Translations under genes and position numbers: made by a program
NCBI GenBank assembly: GCA_914767715.1
Contig: OU612070.1
Span: 10,245,501-10,309,500, forward strand
Reading direction: 5' to 3'
Origin: Membranipora membranacea
Lineage: Eukaryota > Bryozoa > Gymnolaemata > Cheilostomatida > Membraniporidae
Length of the DNA: 64,000 nt
Shown: one piece after another, positions 23,894 to 36,229 of the stretch
Position numbering within the stretch: the first letter of the stretch is position 1
How the letters are laid out: each line of letters begins with the position of its first letter
Notes under the pieces: model-generated
The model's database searches: none
What the model saw: only the letters and a program-made list of their open reading frames with translations
What the model was told of the DNA's origin: nothing

Positions 23894-26800
23894 ATGTCTC
23901 TATACAGCTATGCCAGTCATAGCCATGCGGGCAGAGGTAGAGCGGGAAGTGAGAGAGACACCCCGCCCATGGAAAGGAGAAGGCATAGAAGTGGAGGTGC
24001 TCCAACCAGACTCAAACCCACCGATTTATTGGAATTTGTTGATGAAGACCTGGTCCCTCCGGTAAGTACACTGATGATGACAATATAAGTTGTACCATAG
24101 CGACGCAACCATCCCTTTCTATTGGCAACATCTGGGCCCCCCCCTACTTATAGTATAGATTATAGATGACCATTTCTTAGCTTATAGGCTTGTAGGCTTA
24201 TAGATAGATGCAAGTAAAGATATAGTTTTATAGATGTTATCAATGTAAAGATATAGATTTATAGATTTCTTAATGTATCTCTAAAGTGCTGTCTGTGCTG
24301 TGTGTCTCCTGTGCTCTCTTTGTGTGTGTATGGTCGTTGTGTAGCAAAGCAGCGCGCTTAAGTTTATAGATTGGGATTCTTAATTTATAGATATTATAGA
24401 CAGTCCTGTGTGGGAGGAGCCCCACATCTTTTCCTTCTCACCTCATTTACCAACCAAAATGGATGGGGGCTGGTTAATATCATGTGCATGGTGCATATCA
24501 GAAAACTGTTGCAACTTCAATGGATTTACGACCACTATGTAGCAATGCAATCATTTCTAAAGGGAACCTAGAATAGGCTTCACTAATACTAACAGTCCTG
24601 TAGTGATAGCATAGGCCTATTGAGAAAATGTGAGCGCCCAACTCTACTGAACATTCAGCAAGGAGGGATAATCCCAAGAAACATAACCGATTTTCTTTCA
24701 TTAGCTGCGTATTATATTAAAGACTTAGTTTGAGGCTGCTCTTTTCTATCACATCTTATTCTCCATATTTTCTATCATGTGAGTGAATTCCAGCTTTAGA
24801 ATCCAAATATTGAGGAAATTTGGCCTCTCAAACTTCCAGGGTGATTGCCTTCAATCGGCAATCCCAAACCTGATATTCATGATTATCTTAATTACCTTTC
24901 TGATGTGATTTGAGTGATTTGCCCTAGAGAAGTAGTAAAGTATTCGCAAGAGGCAATCATTCCCTAACTGCTTCTTGAAATGATGAAATTTCTGGCTAGT
25001 TAACATTTAATCACCCTGTTTAATTCATGTAAACTCCCACCTTAACAAAAAGTGGTGCCAGCTAACATCAAGCCATCCCCAAACTAGCTAAACTAAACAC
25101 TAGCTAATATTGACTTTGGTAATCATGCTGCTTTCTTACTAGAAGCTCAGGAAAAAAAATGGGTTGATATAATCATATTGTTTGTTTTGACAGCTCACAG
25201 AGTGGTAATGGCGCTGCCCCTCAGAACACACACATAGACAGCCAGCAGGCAGCAGATCTGAAATCACTAGAACTGGAGAACGGATTACTAAAGAATGACC
25301 CTAACATGACCTTGGTGATAAAAGAATCCAGACATCCCATACTCCTTTTGATAAAAGAATCTGAATTATCATAAGTTTGACATCAATGAGGACTGTTGTA
25401 GATCATTATATATTCAATGTTCTTGCGTGAGCTATTGGACTAAAATGTTGATACTTTTTAACATGCCTCTTGTAGAGCTTGCTTCAGTGAAGAGTCGCAA
25501 TGAAGCCTCCACTAATCAGATGTCACAGCTAGAGACTATGCTGAGAGAGTTTAGAGATAGAGAGACAGATCAGACCGAGGCTCTCAAGGCTAAGGATAGT
25601 CAGGTCTGTCGTCTTCTTATGATCAATTGTTACTCTCATCATTAATGTGTTAAACTATACAATGATGGTACATACAACTACCATCCATGATAGATCCACT
25701 TTCACCCCCAGACCTAACAAAGAGATCGTATCACACCCTATTATCTGGACTGCAAATGATTGGTCAACCTTATTTATGTAGCATAGAGCATGTTGGAGCC
25801 CTGTATATATATTCCCCATATTGGGGTATAATCATAGATTTAATATTATTAAGTCTATGAGTATAATATATACATATAACATTTATTTGGATAATATTAA
25901 TTTGCTGAGAATAATTCACAGAATACCCAAAAACCAAAAATGAAAAGAAAAAAAGTCACAAATAACTATAACATATATCGTGTTTGTTTTACTTTTATTA
26001 ACAAAGTATTTATAAAATAAATGATATATTCATATATCATTTATCGTTCACTATCACTATCATAATATGTCATTGCAGGTGGCTATACTCAGAGTCAGAA
26101 TGGAAGAGATAGAGGGTGAACTAAACTCAAAGTCATCGCGGCTCGGAGAACTCGAGAGCGACAGAAACAGAATACTCCAGGATCACTCAGACTCCAGCGG
26201 CCTTCACAGCCAGGCTCTGGAGTCACTCAAGGTCTGTAGTGTGAAAATCCTGGGGGTCTTTCGATTAGAAACAGCCAATGCCGCAATCTGATTACTCACT
26301 CAGTGAGTGAGCGACACCTGCTAGGCTCTCGCTTTCAAATAGCTCAGTCATTGATGGAACTATATACATTCTGAGTGAGCGATATGGGAGCGATTTTGTC
26401 TTATTGAAAGACCAAGTGGGTAATAATTTTGAGCGATGCGATAGTGAGCACTTGCTTTAGTAAAGCATTGCTTTTTCTAATGGAGAGACCCCCTGTACAC
26501 GAACCAGAATTAGAGCTTTTGTCAATCCTAAAAACAGAAAGTGTTATCCATTCAGTATTACAATGGTTTTGAATAAATAAGCATCTACTTGATGGTCATC
26601 TTGGGTCATCTTTCACCGCCGTGGTCCTGTGTGAGTGGCGGGTTTCTGCTCGATCCCAAGTTCCACCAAACTCCTCCATGGCACTCGCTCGATCTTCAGC
26701 ATTTGATTGATAACTGGCCTGAAATCACACAAACTTGTAGTTTCTCAGTAAGTTTTACCAGGGAGGTGTAACCAATCTCCCTGGTAAAACCAGCTAAGGC

Positions 26801-29800
26801 AAAATTTCACCAAGCTTTCTATTATTATAATATTATGAGTAGATAACTCTAATAAGGGGTAGGGCTAGTATAGAGAGTAATTGAGATGCAGGTAAGTTAT
26901 TGTGAGAATTCTTACAGGTGAAGTTAGCAGAAGCTGAGAGTAAGCTTAAGATGGATCAGGAGCACCTGCAGAAATCACAACGAGAAAGTCTCGACAGACA
27001 GAATAAACTGGAGACAGATCAACAAGCCCTGTCTGAAACTATAGTACAACTACAGAAGAAAGTGGCAGACGAAAAACGTATGTTAATTATTGGTTTAGTG
27101 AGTCTACCCCCATTGAGTCAGTGTGCCAATTTCTCTTGGTTTTCTGTTAGGTTTGTTCCCTTAGCCTTTGTCCAGAAGGGGGACGTCTGCAAGGCAGCAA
27201 AGTACCAGCCAGACTACACTCCCAGCTGAGCGTCATCCCTTTATTTGTGATAATTTCTATGTTAACAATCTCGCCCTTCAACTTTTATTATTGTATCAAG
27301 TATGAACCCTCACAGTATTTGAAGCCATCCCAAGCTGCTGGAGGCTTAACAGCGGTATGGGAGCGACAAGAAAGGCAGGGAATTTAGATCAAACTTGATT
27401 TACCAACTTATGTGGTTGAGATTATGTGTTTATGTTGGAAGAGTCTTGAGTTTTTACCCTCCCCTACCTCCCCACGAGTAAGTGAAGAAAAGCAAGCTGG
27501 CATTTTACAAACAATCTCGTAAGTTTTGTCATAGCGTATTTGTTTTCCCAGTCAGTTCATAAGAGGTTAGTAACTGAGTTTTTGTTTTATTTTACAGATA
27601 AAAATGGGACACTCTCTCAGCAGCTCAAACATTCCAAACTCAACGCAGAGACAGTGAAACAAGAGTTAACGGATTATAAGGAGAAGGCAACTCGTATTCT
27701 ACAGGTTCGTCATATCATCAGTATTACACAATTACCCAGGCAATGTACAAGGATGTTGACATGACAAATATTATCCTAAATTTGCCTAAGGCCTATTGAA
27801 AGACTTAAAGAGTTGGGGTTTTGTTTGAGGCTTCTGAGGGAGGGTTTGAAGCTAGGGTCTTGAGTGGGGGTTTTGTGGCATGCTTTACCGCAGCAGGGGT
27901 TACAAGGGAAGGGAAGGTATGGGTCTGATCAAGGGTTTGAAGCTAGGATATAGTATCAGACTCTAATTGTTAGTTCCTCTCATCGTCACATATCTTATAA
28001 GGTAACATATACTTCTTCTGCTACTTCACTCATTTTTTTACTGCTCTTTTTGTTGTAGTCTAAAGATAAACTGATAACTTCATTGAGAGATGGGGGTGAG
28101 AGAGGACTAAGTTCTGATCTTAATGCTGGAATCAGTGCAGATATAGAACAGGAGAAATCTCTACTCAGGCAGGAACTTCAACAGTCTGCCTCTAATGTAG
28201 AATCTCTACGTATGGAAGTCCAGGTGAGCTCATTGCTTAGATCTGTGCTGCTTCATTGCACGTGTTTTAAAGAATGAGTAGTTAAACATAATGTATGGAG
28301 TTAGGAGTTAGTATGAAGTTAGGCTGACGCTTTGCTATTAGCTCTTATGATAGGGCATTAGTTATAAAGTACTGTGTTGGCTGCACAGTCTCAAAATGGC
28401 TCACACAAAGTTCTAATTAAGCTGACATCAACCGAAATATCTAGCACACAAGTTTGATATGTCATATATTTCTTCCCGATTGGATGCCTTCTCTGATACA
28501 CATGAACATCTCATTGGTTCATTGGTCAATTTAAACTAACCTTGTTTTAGGATTTGGAGACACAGTTACAAGCGGATCATGAAGAGTCAAGAGAAACGAT
28601 TGAGAACTTGGAGGAGAGATTAACAAGAGAACAAAATAAATACGGAGATCTCGAAACAGGTACTCAAAGACCCATGCATCAGGGCAGGTGGGATGTACCC
28701 TCCAACCCTCCCTGCATCCATAATGGGCCAAATTTATTTAGAATAGACTTGGAGTTATTCTCACATGATGTAAAGGGAGACAAGTTGAAAGTACCCAGCT
28801 ATGATTTGAAATCATGCACTAGCTATCATTTAGTCCCCCCCCCCCCAAACTGGCTTAAATAAACCACTCGAATCGAATCATAAGATCATGTGCATTTGTG
28901 CGGATACACCAATTAGAAAATAGATTCCCAACATCATAGAGGATGTTTATGAATTGGAACGTGAACACAGATAATCTTGCATGCACATATAAATAGTCTA
29001 ACATCTACTACATTGGATTATTTTTCAGAATTGAAACAGCGAGATGAAGAATTGAAGTACACACAAGAACAAAGTATGACACATAAAACTACCCTACAGC
29101 AACAGATCAGCGAGCGAGATACGGAGATAGAGAAACTCAGAAATCAGGTTAGATATCGATGACACTTATACGAAGTCATCTGTTGGTATACAGCTAAATG
29201 AGGTTTAATGTACTGCAGAGTTCATATAAGGATATCGAAAGCACCTAATATTGCGCATCGATAGATCTCTGAAAGCTGATCAGGTTGGGCTTTACAAGCG
29301 CAATGTTAAAGCTGTTGTAGAGCTTTGGGATTGTGTTTGCTTGGGTACAAAAATATGGCAAATCACATGCCAACTATCATGTCTTTAAAAGATTTTCCCC
29401 AACTTGATGTCACCATGATCTAAAATTTTGTGCATTTCATACATATTTATATCTTGAGTGGTTGAGAAAAGTTGAGAAGAATTTTCCCTTTAGTGAAGCC
29501 AACAGTTTCAATAGTGACTAGAGGCTATTTAAAAGGTTGCCACAGTGCTCTTATATAGACTGAGACCTTCAATATGATATCAAATATGGGGAGGCGCTAC
29601 TTAAGCTTCAATCTGTAAAACAAGACAAGCCACCATTGGTGGACTCAGACTAAACCCTGGTTGATGTCATACCCACCCACATTGACATCTATCAATTAGC
29701 TTCAGTCCAAACGGTAATTGTCTGCGTGAGAATGATGTATAACCTTGGTTTGATGACGTAGACTTCAGTATGATTTCTTATTGGTTCTTCTATAGTTGAT

Positions 29801-31974
29801 GTCTAAGAAGTTGAGCACCGCTTCTGAGAGCGAGTTAGAGACGAGACTTCACCACCTTACAGAGAATCTAATACAGAAGCAGACACTCGTAGAGTCACTC
29901 AGCACTGAGAGAAACTCACTCAAACTTCAGCTAGAGAGGACCGACCAGCAGTGTCGTGATATGGAGGCTTCGGCACAGAGAGCTCCATCAGTCAGTATAA
30001 ACACTTAGTAGTATTCAAATTCAGGAATTGGGTCTCATTCACAATTTGCTCACTCATCAATGTCTCTACATACGTTCGGAGTGGAAGTGATTTTTGTAAT
30101 TTCTAATAATTCAAAAAGCAACGCTCCTTCTAATTGAAAGACACCCCTGAGTAACTGACATGTACCCACCCCAATGCTAGAATGTGTCATCGGGGCGTCA
30201 TACCAAATCCTGTTGAGGCTGATAAATTGTCTACATGAATTGATTCACACTCGTTCACCCAGTGTAATAGATGGGTAGTACCATAGACTTAATAATACTA
30301 TTAGGTCTATGGGTAATACTGATCAGCGCGAACACTTATAATGACACATGTAGCTTTGCCACTTGAGACAACTTTAACATTTGGTTACAGAGTACGACAG
30401 TATATATGGGAGAAGAGGAAGGCGTAAGGCAGAGAGGTCACGTCCCTGCATTTCTAAAAGAGTCACCCAACGATCCTGAGTTTACAAAAAAAGTCAAACA
30501 AGCAGCAAACACCATCGACAAGTTCAGGTAAGTGATTGGTCAATGCATGTAACCTTTAAGTTGGTGAATGGTTAGTCTGACCTGAGATCACGAGCTTCAT
30601 GCATGAGAAGCTGTCTAGCCTCTCTCTGAGTATTGACATCAAAATAATGGTATTATCAACTAGTGTGATTTGTATAGAAGCTGATATCAATCAATGCATA
30701 ACTGCTCGATTTTTAGCTTGGTCAAGTTACTGACACAAAGTTTTTTACTGATGGCATATCTTATAATATTAGAATTTTTTAAATATGATCGTTAGAATCA
30801 GCTTAATATTAGAATCTGATGTGCTCCCATCCCTAGTTACTATATATTTATACTTTGGGAGGTCCCTCTTGAAAATCCGTTTTAAAGTTAGTGCCATCAC
30901 AGAATTGGGAGATAAGTCAATTCGTAATAAATGTGTACCGGTATAATAGTGATATTATTATATCGACTGGTGGTACAATTGTGAGTCGTCTTCTCATGAT
31001 TGACTTAGTTCAAGGAGAAGGCAACTCCATGTGTCAAACTAGATTTGGAATATTTGTGAACTCAAGATGATATTTACAAACTTGAGATCACACAATTACC
31101 CTCTTGAGTTGTCTATCCTGAATTTGCGTTTAATTTATCAGGGGATATAACCAGGGGTTGTCATTGCATCTTTGCATCATTGTTCATATTTGTAACTGTA
31201 TATAGTATGTGCCATGTGACATACTGAACATTCATCATTGTTTTTATCTGTTTGTAGTATTCGACTTGGAATATTCCTGAGGAGGTACCCGATAGCCAGA
31301 GTCTTTGTCATCATATATATGGTAAGGAAATGATCTTATTCAGTGCCTCTTTGTGTCAAAAACTGCACCTAACTTGTACTCTTCTCCAAGTTAACATATC
31401 CAGATGGCTTTCGTTGGTAAATGAATAGGTTTGTTTTTTCACACAAAAATAATATAGTCGTGGGTGTATGACTTTCTGAAGTCCTGCACATTTTTGCTGC
31501 GATGAAGCTGCTCCCATTAGACTGATCCGCTGCCGGCAGCGGATCTGCTGATTGGTGCGGACGTCTTGTGAAAGTGAAATGAACTCGATCTCCTCTGCTT
31601 TTTCCAAAACGTGGGAATTTTCACCAGAATGATTCAAGTACAGTCTTTTCAATCTTTTCAATGAAATATCAAAATTGAAATTGAACATGTTCAGATCTGG
31701 CTAGAACAATATCCTATACAATAGACCTATATCTATATGTCCTCTTTTTCAATGATAGACCATAATTCCCATGAGGCTGTGTCACCACTCATGCATACTG
31801 GTTGACACCATAACCATGACCTAATTGAGATTCTTTCTTGTGTTCTTATTGCAGATACTGTTACACTTATGGACTATGGTAGTACTTATGACATACCAAC
31901 CAGAAATGCATGGATCTGAGCACGGCCATATGCCTGTACCAATGCAGGACAATGTGAATAGTATACCCAAATAG
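23894..31974 (+). CDS. GOLGA5: Golgin-84 (GOLGA5), complete copy
   Basis: Thirteen exons join in frame: 23,894-24,061, 25,201-25,314, 25,478-25,603, 26,079-26,231, 26,918-27,077, 27,598-27,704, 28,059-28,223, 28,551-28,659, 29,029-29,147, 29,796-29,990, 30,391-30,527, 31,258-31,321 and 31,855-31,974. They give 578 residues. Residues about 90-470 are a continuous Gln/Glu/Lys/Leu coiled coil with blocks shared with animal golgin-84: LTDYKEKATRILQ, TEIEKLRNQ, SELETRLHHLTENLIQKQT. Residues about 518-553 hold the anchor: FLRRYPIARVFVIIYM, then LLHLWTMVV, then TYQPEMH. In the family it is a cis-Golgi tether that works with Rab1 and the COG complex. It is shorter than the roughly 730-residue vertebrate protein, and the conserved family N-terminus was not found. 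The start at 23,894 follows an in-frame stop upstream, but acceptors just before it could join an unseen exon. Confidence 0.9.
24717..25030. other. Indel in golgin-84 intron 1, present in copy 1 only
   Basis: About 315 bp between GCGTATTATAT and AACTCCCACC has no counterpart in copy 2, where the flanks join directly near 63,391. No terminal repeats or coding content were recognised. It could be an insertion here or a deletion in copy 2. Confidence 0.7.
26253..26492. mobile_element. MITE family B (GGGGTCTTTC...GACCCC), golgin-84 intron 4
   Basis: About 240 bp, with ends GGGGTCTTTCGATTAGAAAC and TTTTTCTAATGGAGAGACCCC, which are imperfect inverted repeats. The interior is rich in GAGTGAGCGAT motifs and closely resembles 58,553-58,805. 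It is non-autonomous. A partial relative of its right end lies near 30,125-30,150. Confidence 0.75.
31513..31620. other. Insertion with a 22-bp perfect palindrome, golgin-84 intron 12
   Basis: About 107 bp is present here and absent from the matching place near 771 in the left-edge golgin copy. It contains a perfect inverted repeat at 31,524-31,545 (core ATCCGCTGCCGGCAGCGGAT) and is more GC-rich than its surroundings. No target duplication was recognised. Confidence 0.6.
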
Positions 31975-32618
31975 CATCAGCTATAAACATAAGAATACTC
32001 CCCTGGTAATGAGTATGGAAGGGTGGGTATGGGTGGTTGGTTGTTATTTCAACTTGAGCTTCCAGATAATTGGCTGAAATTTTGTCATTAAAGGGTCTTT
32101 CACCAATTTGCAAACATAGGCAAACGGTCGTTACGAATGTACTATAAATATTTACTCAAACAAGACTCAGATTTTTTTATTTTTCTGGGCTTCAACAACT
32201 CCATCAATTTCTTTCTGGTTATATGTGAGAAAAATAATAGCATTATATTGTTTTATGCTATTCCACAGCTGCATAATTATTTTCTAAACAAACTTGAGGC
32301 ACCCTTTGTCAAGCAGCCGAAGTTTAAAAAATTGTATCAATCATAAAACTAGAAATGTGCAAAGAAACACTGCCCTTCATATTTCCCTTTCGTCTCGATG
32401 CGTCACAGAACACTTTTTATTTATTTATTATAATCATCTGATATGCACCCCAAATGTGGATTAAAATACATTTGTGCAAATAAAATTAGACTGTCAAATC
32501 TTTGACTTGTCGTACAGTTGATTGTTGATTAGCTCTCCGCCAGATGATCAAGGACTGGTCCACAGATGGGGGAGGGGAAGTCTGCATGGTAAGCCTTTTA
32601 ATGCAGCCACTAGCAAAG
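31975..32618. other. Golgin-84 3' flank, copy 2
   Basis: Untranslated or intergenic sequence homologous to 1,103-1,724. It ends at the insertion of the TIR element, where the 7-bp repeat AGCAAAG (32,612-32,618) is the left target duplicate. No gene was seen. Confidence 0.6.
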
Positions 32619-33656
32619 CCATAGTTCCTGATTTTGGGCTTGGTGTGGGTGGGGGTAGGGGGTGGGAAGGATGGAAGCTCTATTTGCTTTGCAGTTGCGA
32701 ATTTGGCTGCACATACACTTTTAACTGCCAATGTTGGATCATTCATCATACCTGAAACACTTTCTGATTGGTTCGGTCATGTAAAGATACTCATCAGCTT
32801 TACAAAAACAAACTAAAGTTCATTATGTAACCAGCCTAAGCTGGAGACTCGTTTCAACTCCAGACAAGTTGTCACTGCTCTCATCTGCAGGATTAGGTTC
32901 AGTCCAATTTCAGGGGACAATAGAGTGATTTACTCTTCAAACAGGGGATCCAGGGTGCAGTATTGTGTCGAGGAGTGTATTTGTTGCAGCTTCTGGCCAC
33001 CTCCCGACATCTTTATGGGGCGTTGGCTGTCCGTGATTGGTCTGGGGGATTTGGACCCGCCCTGGTCTTTGTGTTGGTGTGTTCCCTGTATATCTGGCAA
33101 AACTTATCCTGGTTCAGTGTAATTTTACATGTGAAAGAAGGCAGTTCACTTTATTATGAACTCAGATCAGTTAGATCAAGATATTATATACAAAAGCAGT
33201 TTAGAGGAAAAAAGGCAAAAGGTATGAATATTAACCTTATCATTTTATTACAACATGCATTCCTCATTCAAGGATTAATTATATTATACATACCTTGAAT
33301 TGTGTAAGGCTTAATCTGACACCTTATTATTGTAAATTTTGGAAATAATACTTTATTTTAAAAGCTGTAAGTAAGAGTATAAAGTTGACTTTTTGAGAAC
33401 TGTGTTATGCGTTTATATAACATAGTCATATAGTCATTGTTTGTGTAAATCTTTTATAGATTTCACGGTGTGAATCTCGGTAAAGCTCGACAATAACTAT
33501 TATAAATTGTACGACAAAAGTCCAAGTTCCATCAGTAAAAATCCCAAGTCACATAATCCCCTAAGCTGAAAGTCTAACGATAGGGAATCGATAAAGGTCA
33601 TATTGACACATTTCAAAGCAACATGCCAACAATATGTTCCATCCAATCAGAAAGTG

Positions 33657-35929
33657 CAGGGGCGGATTTTGCTATGGTTGCATGGGTCCCACGACCCCAT
33701 ATTCATTTGTAAAAAAAAATTTTTTTTTCCATGTTTTCACATTGCTTGCAACTGCTCGAGTGATTTGTTTATAATTTAGTGTGGGTTTTTCCAATGTTTC
33801 CTAGCAACTAACAGGAAGCAATTGTATAGCCAGTAATCCTCAAAGAATCCAGGGCTCTATTTGAACTGCTCTACCAAAACTGAAAGATTTGAAGCTACTC
33901 TGGTCTAGATTTATTAGGTCAAGCCCAGGTCAAGGTTAATTTCTTCTAGAGCCATCCAGACTTGGGAGCCATCTCTGAACCACAGAGAAAGAAGCAAAAG
34001 ACTTTATTAAACTTCTTCACAAGGTATGTTACTGGGATCTTCTGATACCAAATATGTGTTTAAGGTCATTTGTATTGTTGGTTGACCGAAAGTTAGCATA
34101 AGATAGATCTAAAAGCCTGATCATAGCATCATCACAGCAATAGATCATTTGCTACATCATCAAGCTACTAAACTACAGTTACTAAGACTACTATCATCCT
34201 CTTCCTAAAAAAACTAAAGAGAGATTGTAAACTGTTCTATTCAATCCTCTGATTTAATGCATAATTGAAAGAGCTCTACTATGATTCTTGGTTATCCTTG
34301 CTTTACACCTGTCTCATGCCTCATAACATGGATCATAACATCATATCCATTATATAGCTCAGCTACCATAGCAGAAAGATCAGGTAAAAGTAGTTACAAA
34401 GTTTGCTGCTGCTTGATTGCATGTTCCTGCATGTTCTATATACTTCACTACATACTTTGATTGTAAATTGCCTGATGGAGTCCTTTTACAGATCATACCA
34501 AGCCAGCTCAGCTGAAATGCTCAAGCAAAGAATAGTTTGCTTTACATGGGCCGACATTCTCAGTCAGAGGCGATCACCATTCACAATATATTATAGCTTT
34601 CTGTCTAATCTTTCTTTGTATGATAGATGAAACAGACAAACGTGGCAGTGTCCATGTGGCTGTCCCGCAGATTGAGGAAATAGTAGAGGAACCACTGGAG
34701 GGTACATCAGCAGACACCGCTGAATCTGACACCAATGATATAACATCCATCACATCCAAATCTGAACCTGCCCTATAGTATAGCTTCATAAAGAACAAGC
34801 CGTATTATGATGCCAGGTATGGTCAACGTGATATGATTGCAGACATAGTTTTGTTTTTGGCCAGTGACAAACCTTTATGACCAAACTTTGATAACCGCCC
34901 AGATCGTGGAAGAGTAAGCATACTTGTGAAAGTCAGTCTTTAGCATGAAAATTGTAACACACCACATATAGTGACCATCATATATTATATCATATTCTAA
35001 TATTTTACAGTTATCAGTTCCCAGATCGGGAATTCACGGAGAGTAGAAACAGCCGTGGGGTTACGAAGAGAAGGTGTTCTGTGGATAAACTTAAAACCTA
35101 TCCGTTTCTAGCCGACAGTAAGAAGGATGATGGGGTATACTGTGTCCCTTGTCGCCTATTTCCAACACAAGGAGATGACAGAGGACGTAAACCTGAACAG
35201 TTAGTAAACAAGCCCTTTAATAACTGGAAGAAATTCTATGATAGAATAAAGCTGCACACCTCGGACAGTAACAGAAGTCATTTCCATTGTGTGGTGAGTC
35301 CTCACATTACAAATTTTACTAAAACAATTTCTATGAGTAGACATAGTTACAAAACCGCAAGTATTTTGCCCCAATGACCATATTTCGCACTGGTACCCAT
35401 AGCAGGAAGTAACATAGTGTTTACAGTACTAATGTAAGTTGCTGGAACTTACAATGCTGATATATTTTCAGACTCGCATGGAGTCGTTCGAGGGTGTATT
35501 TAGCGGGCAAAAGAATTCAATTCAGGAAAAGCTATCAATCATCAAGTATGTAGCTTTACCACGCTTACATTAAAATCTAGAGCTCTGAAATTTGTTGAAT
35601 TCTTCAGCGGCCAAACCCCCCAGCTGATTTGACTACACAACACTGATTGACGATTTAGGTATGTCTGTGTTTTGTTGACCATTTGCCGGTGTGGCATAGC
35701 TTAGCTGATAATGTCCGAAATACCCCTCCTGAGCCCAAAATACACCCTAAAAAGCCTTGGCGGCCGGGGCTCCGCCCCGGACCCCGTCGGGGGGCTTACA
35801 GCGCCCCCAAAACCCCCAGCTGGGTTGGCTCGGGCGCTACGCGCCCTCGGCTGAGGCGCTTCGCACCTCAGAAAAACACTAAAATTCCTGGTTAAGACCC
35901 CTATTGAATATTCTGAAAATCCGCCCCTG
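33657..35929 (+). mobile_element. hAT-type transposon nested in the right TIR of the outer element
   Basis: The ends are CAGGGGCGGATTTTGC and AAAATCCGCCCCTG, inverted repeats typical of hAT elements. They are flanked by 5-bp direct repeats AAGTG (33,652-33,656 and 35,930-35,934). Removing the element plus one AAGTG restores the outer element's right TIR so that it matches its left TIR, which confirms the boundaries. The interior (2,273 bp) holds fragments of a TTF-zinc-finger transposase and a GC-rich subterminal stretch at about 35,758-35,875. A 5-bp duplication is unusual for hAT, where 8 bp is typical, though some hAT subgroups are reported with 5 bp. Confidence 0.85.
35011..35545 (+). pseudogene. 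hAT transposase N-terminal (TTF-type zinc finger) remnant
   Basis: Two exon-like pieces, 35,011-35,293 and 35,472-35,545, have proper acceptors and donors. The first encodes a basic stretch, then KLKTYPFLADSKKDDGVYCV and CRLFPTQG, NKPFNNWKKF and a HFHC end. That is the C-x2-C...H-x-C layout of the TTF-type finger found at the N-terminus of hAT transposases and ZMYM-like proteins. The DDE catalytic region and the C-terminal dimerisation domain are absent, so the element cannot mobilise itself. Confidence 0.75.
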
Positions 35930-36229
35930 AAGTGTTAGGGGTATGATAAATGATCCAACTTTGGCAGTTAAAAGTGTATGTGCAGCCAAATTCGCAACTG
36001 CAAAGCAAATAGAGCTTCCATCCTTCCCACCCCCATCCCCCCCACCCACACCAAGCCCAAAATCAGGAACTGCAGCAGTTCTACGAGCAAAGCAAAGAAG
36101 TGTCCGGTCCTAATGCACGGTCACAAGGATGGCACAATTCCTCATACGCCTCCACGCTATGTAAACTAAAAGTTCTATTTATGGAAATTTAGTCCCTAAC
36201 CACTATCCCTGGATAACGTCAGTTAAATC

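Larger units (their letters stand above)
1..30748. repeat. Segmental tandem duplication, copy 1
   Basis: The whole stretch has a collinear, highly similar partner beginning at 30,749. The offset is 30,748 at the left edge, about 38,499 at the TPR gene, about 37,795 in the LRR gene and 38,674 at the golgin 5' exon. The offset changes where one copy has an insertion or deletion the other lacks. The copy holds a golgin-84 3' end, an NTase-TPR gene, an LRR pseudogene and golgin-84 exons 1-11. The true left boundary lies outside the window, because position 1 is already inside a golgin-84 intron. Confidence 0.93.
32619..36085. mobile_element. DNA transposon with terminal inverted repeats of about 150 bp, carrying a nested hAT
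   Basis: The left end (from about 32,625, AGTTCCTGATTTTGGGCTTG) is the reverse complement of the right end at about 35,930-36,070 over roughly 150 bp. The repeat holds a G-rich GTGTGGGTGGGGG run. Flanks carry AGCAAAG (32,612-32,618 and 36,086-36,092), and copy 1 has the empty site near 1,725. Without the nested hAT the element is about 1.2 kb. Its interior (about 32,780-33,640) has a short open frame, 32,963-33,298, of no recognised family. The extreme ends differ slightly, so the exact termini are uncertain. Confidence 0.82.

Noticed and set aside
24371-24571. Possible extra golgin-84 exon in intron 1, also at 63,045
   Set aside because: No suitable acceptor and donor in phase, and the composition is unlike the coiled coil. 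The flanking exons already join in phase 0.
32963-33298. Possible host membrane-protein exon with hydrophobic segments
   Set aside because: Lies inside the copy-2-specific TIR element and has no recognised family, so it was left as part of the mobile element.
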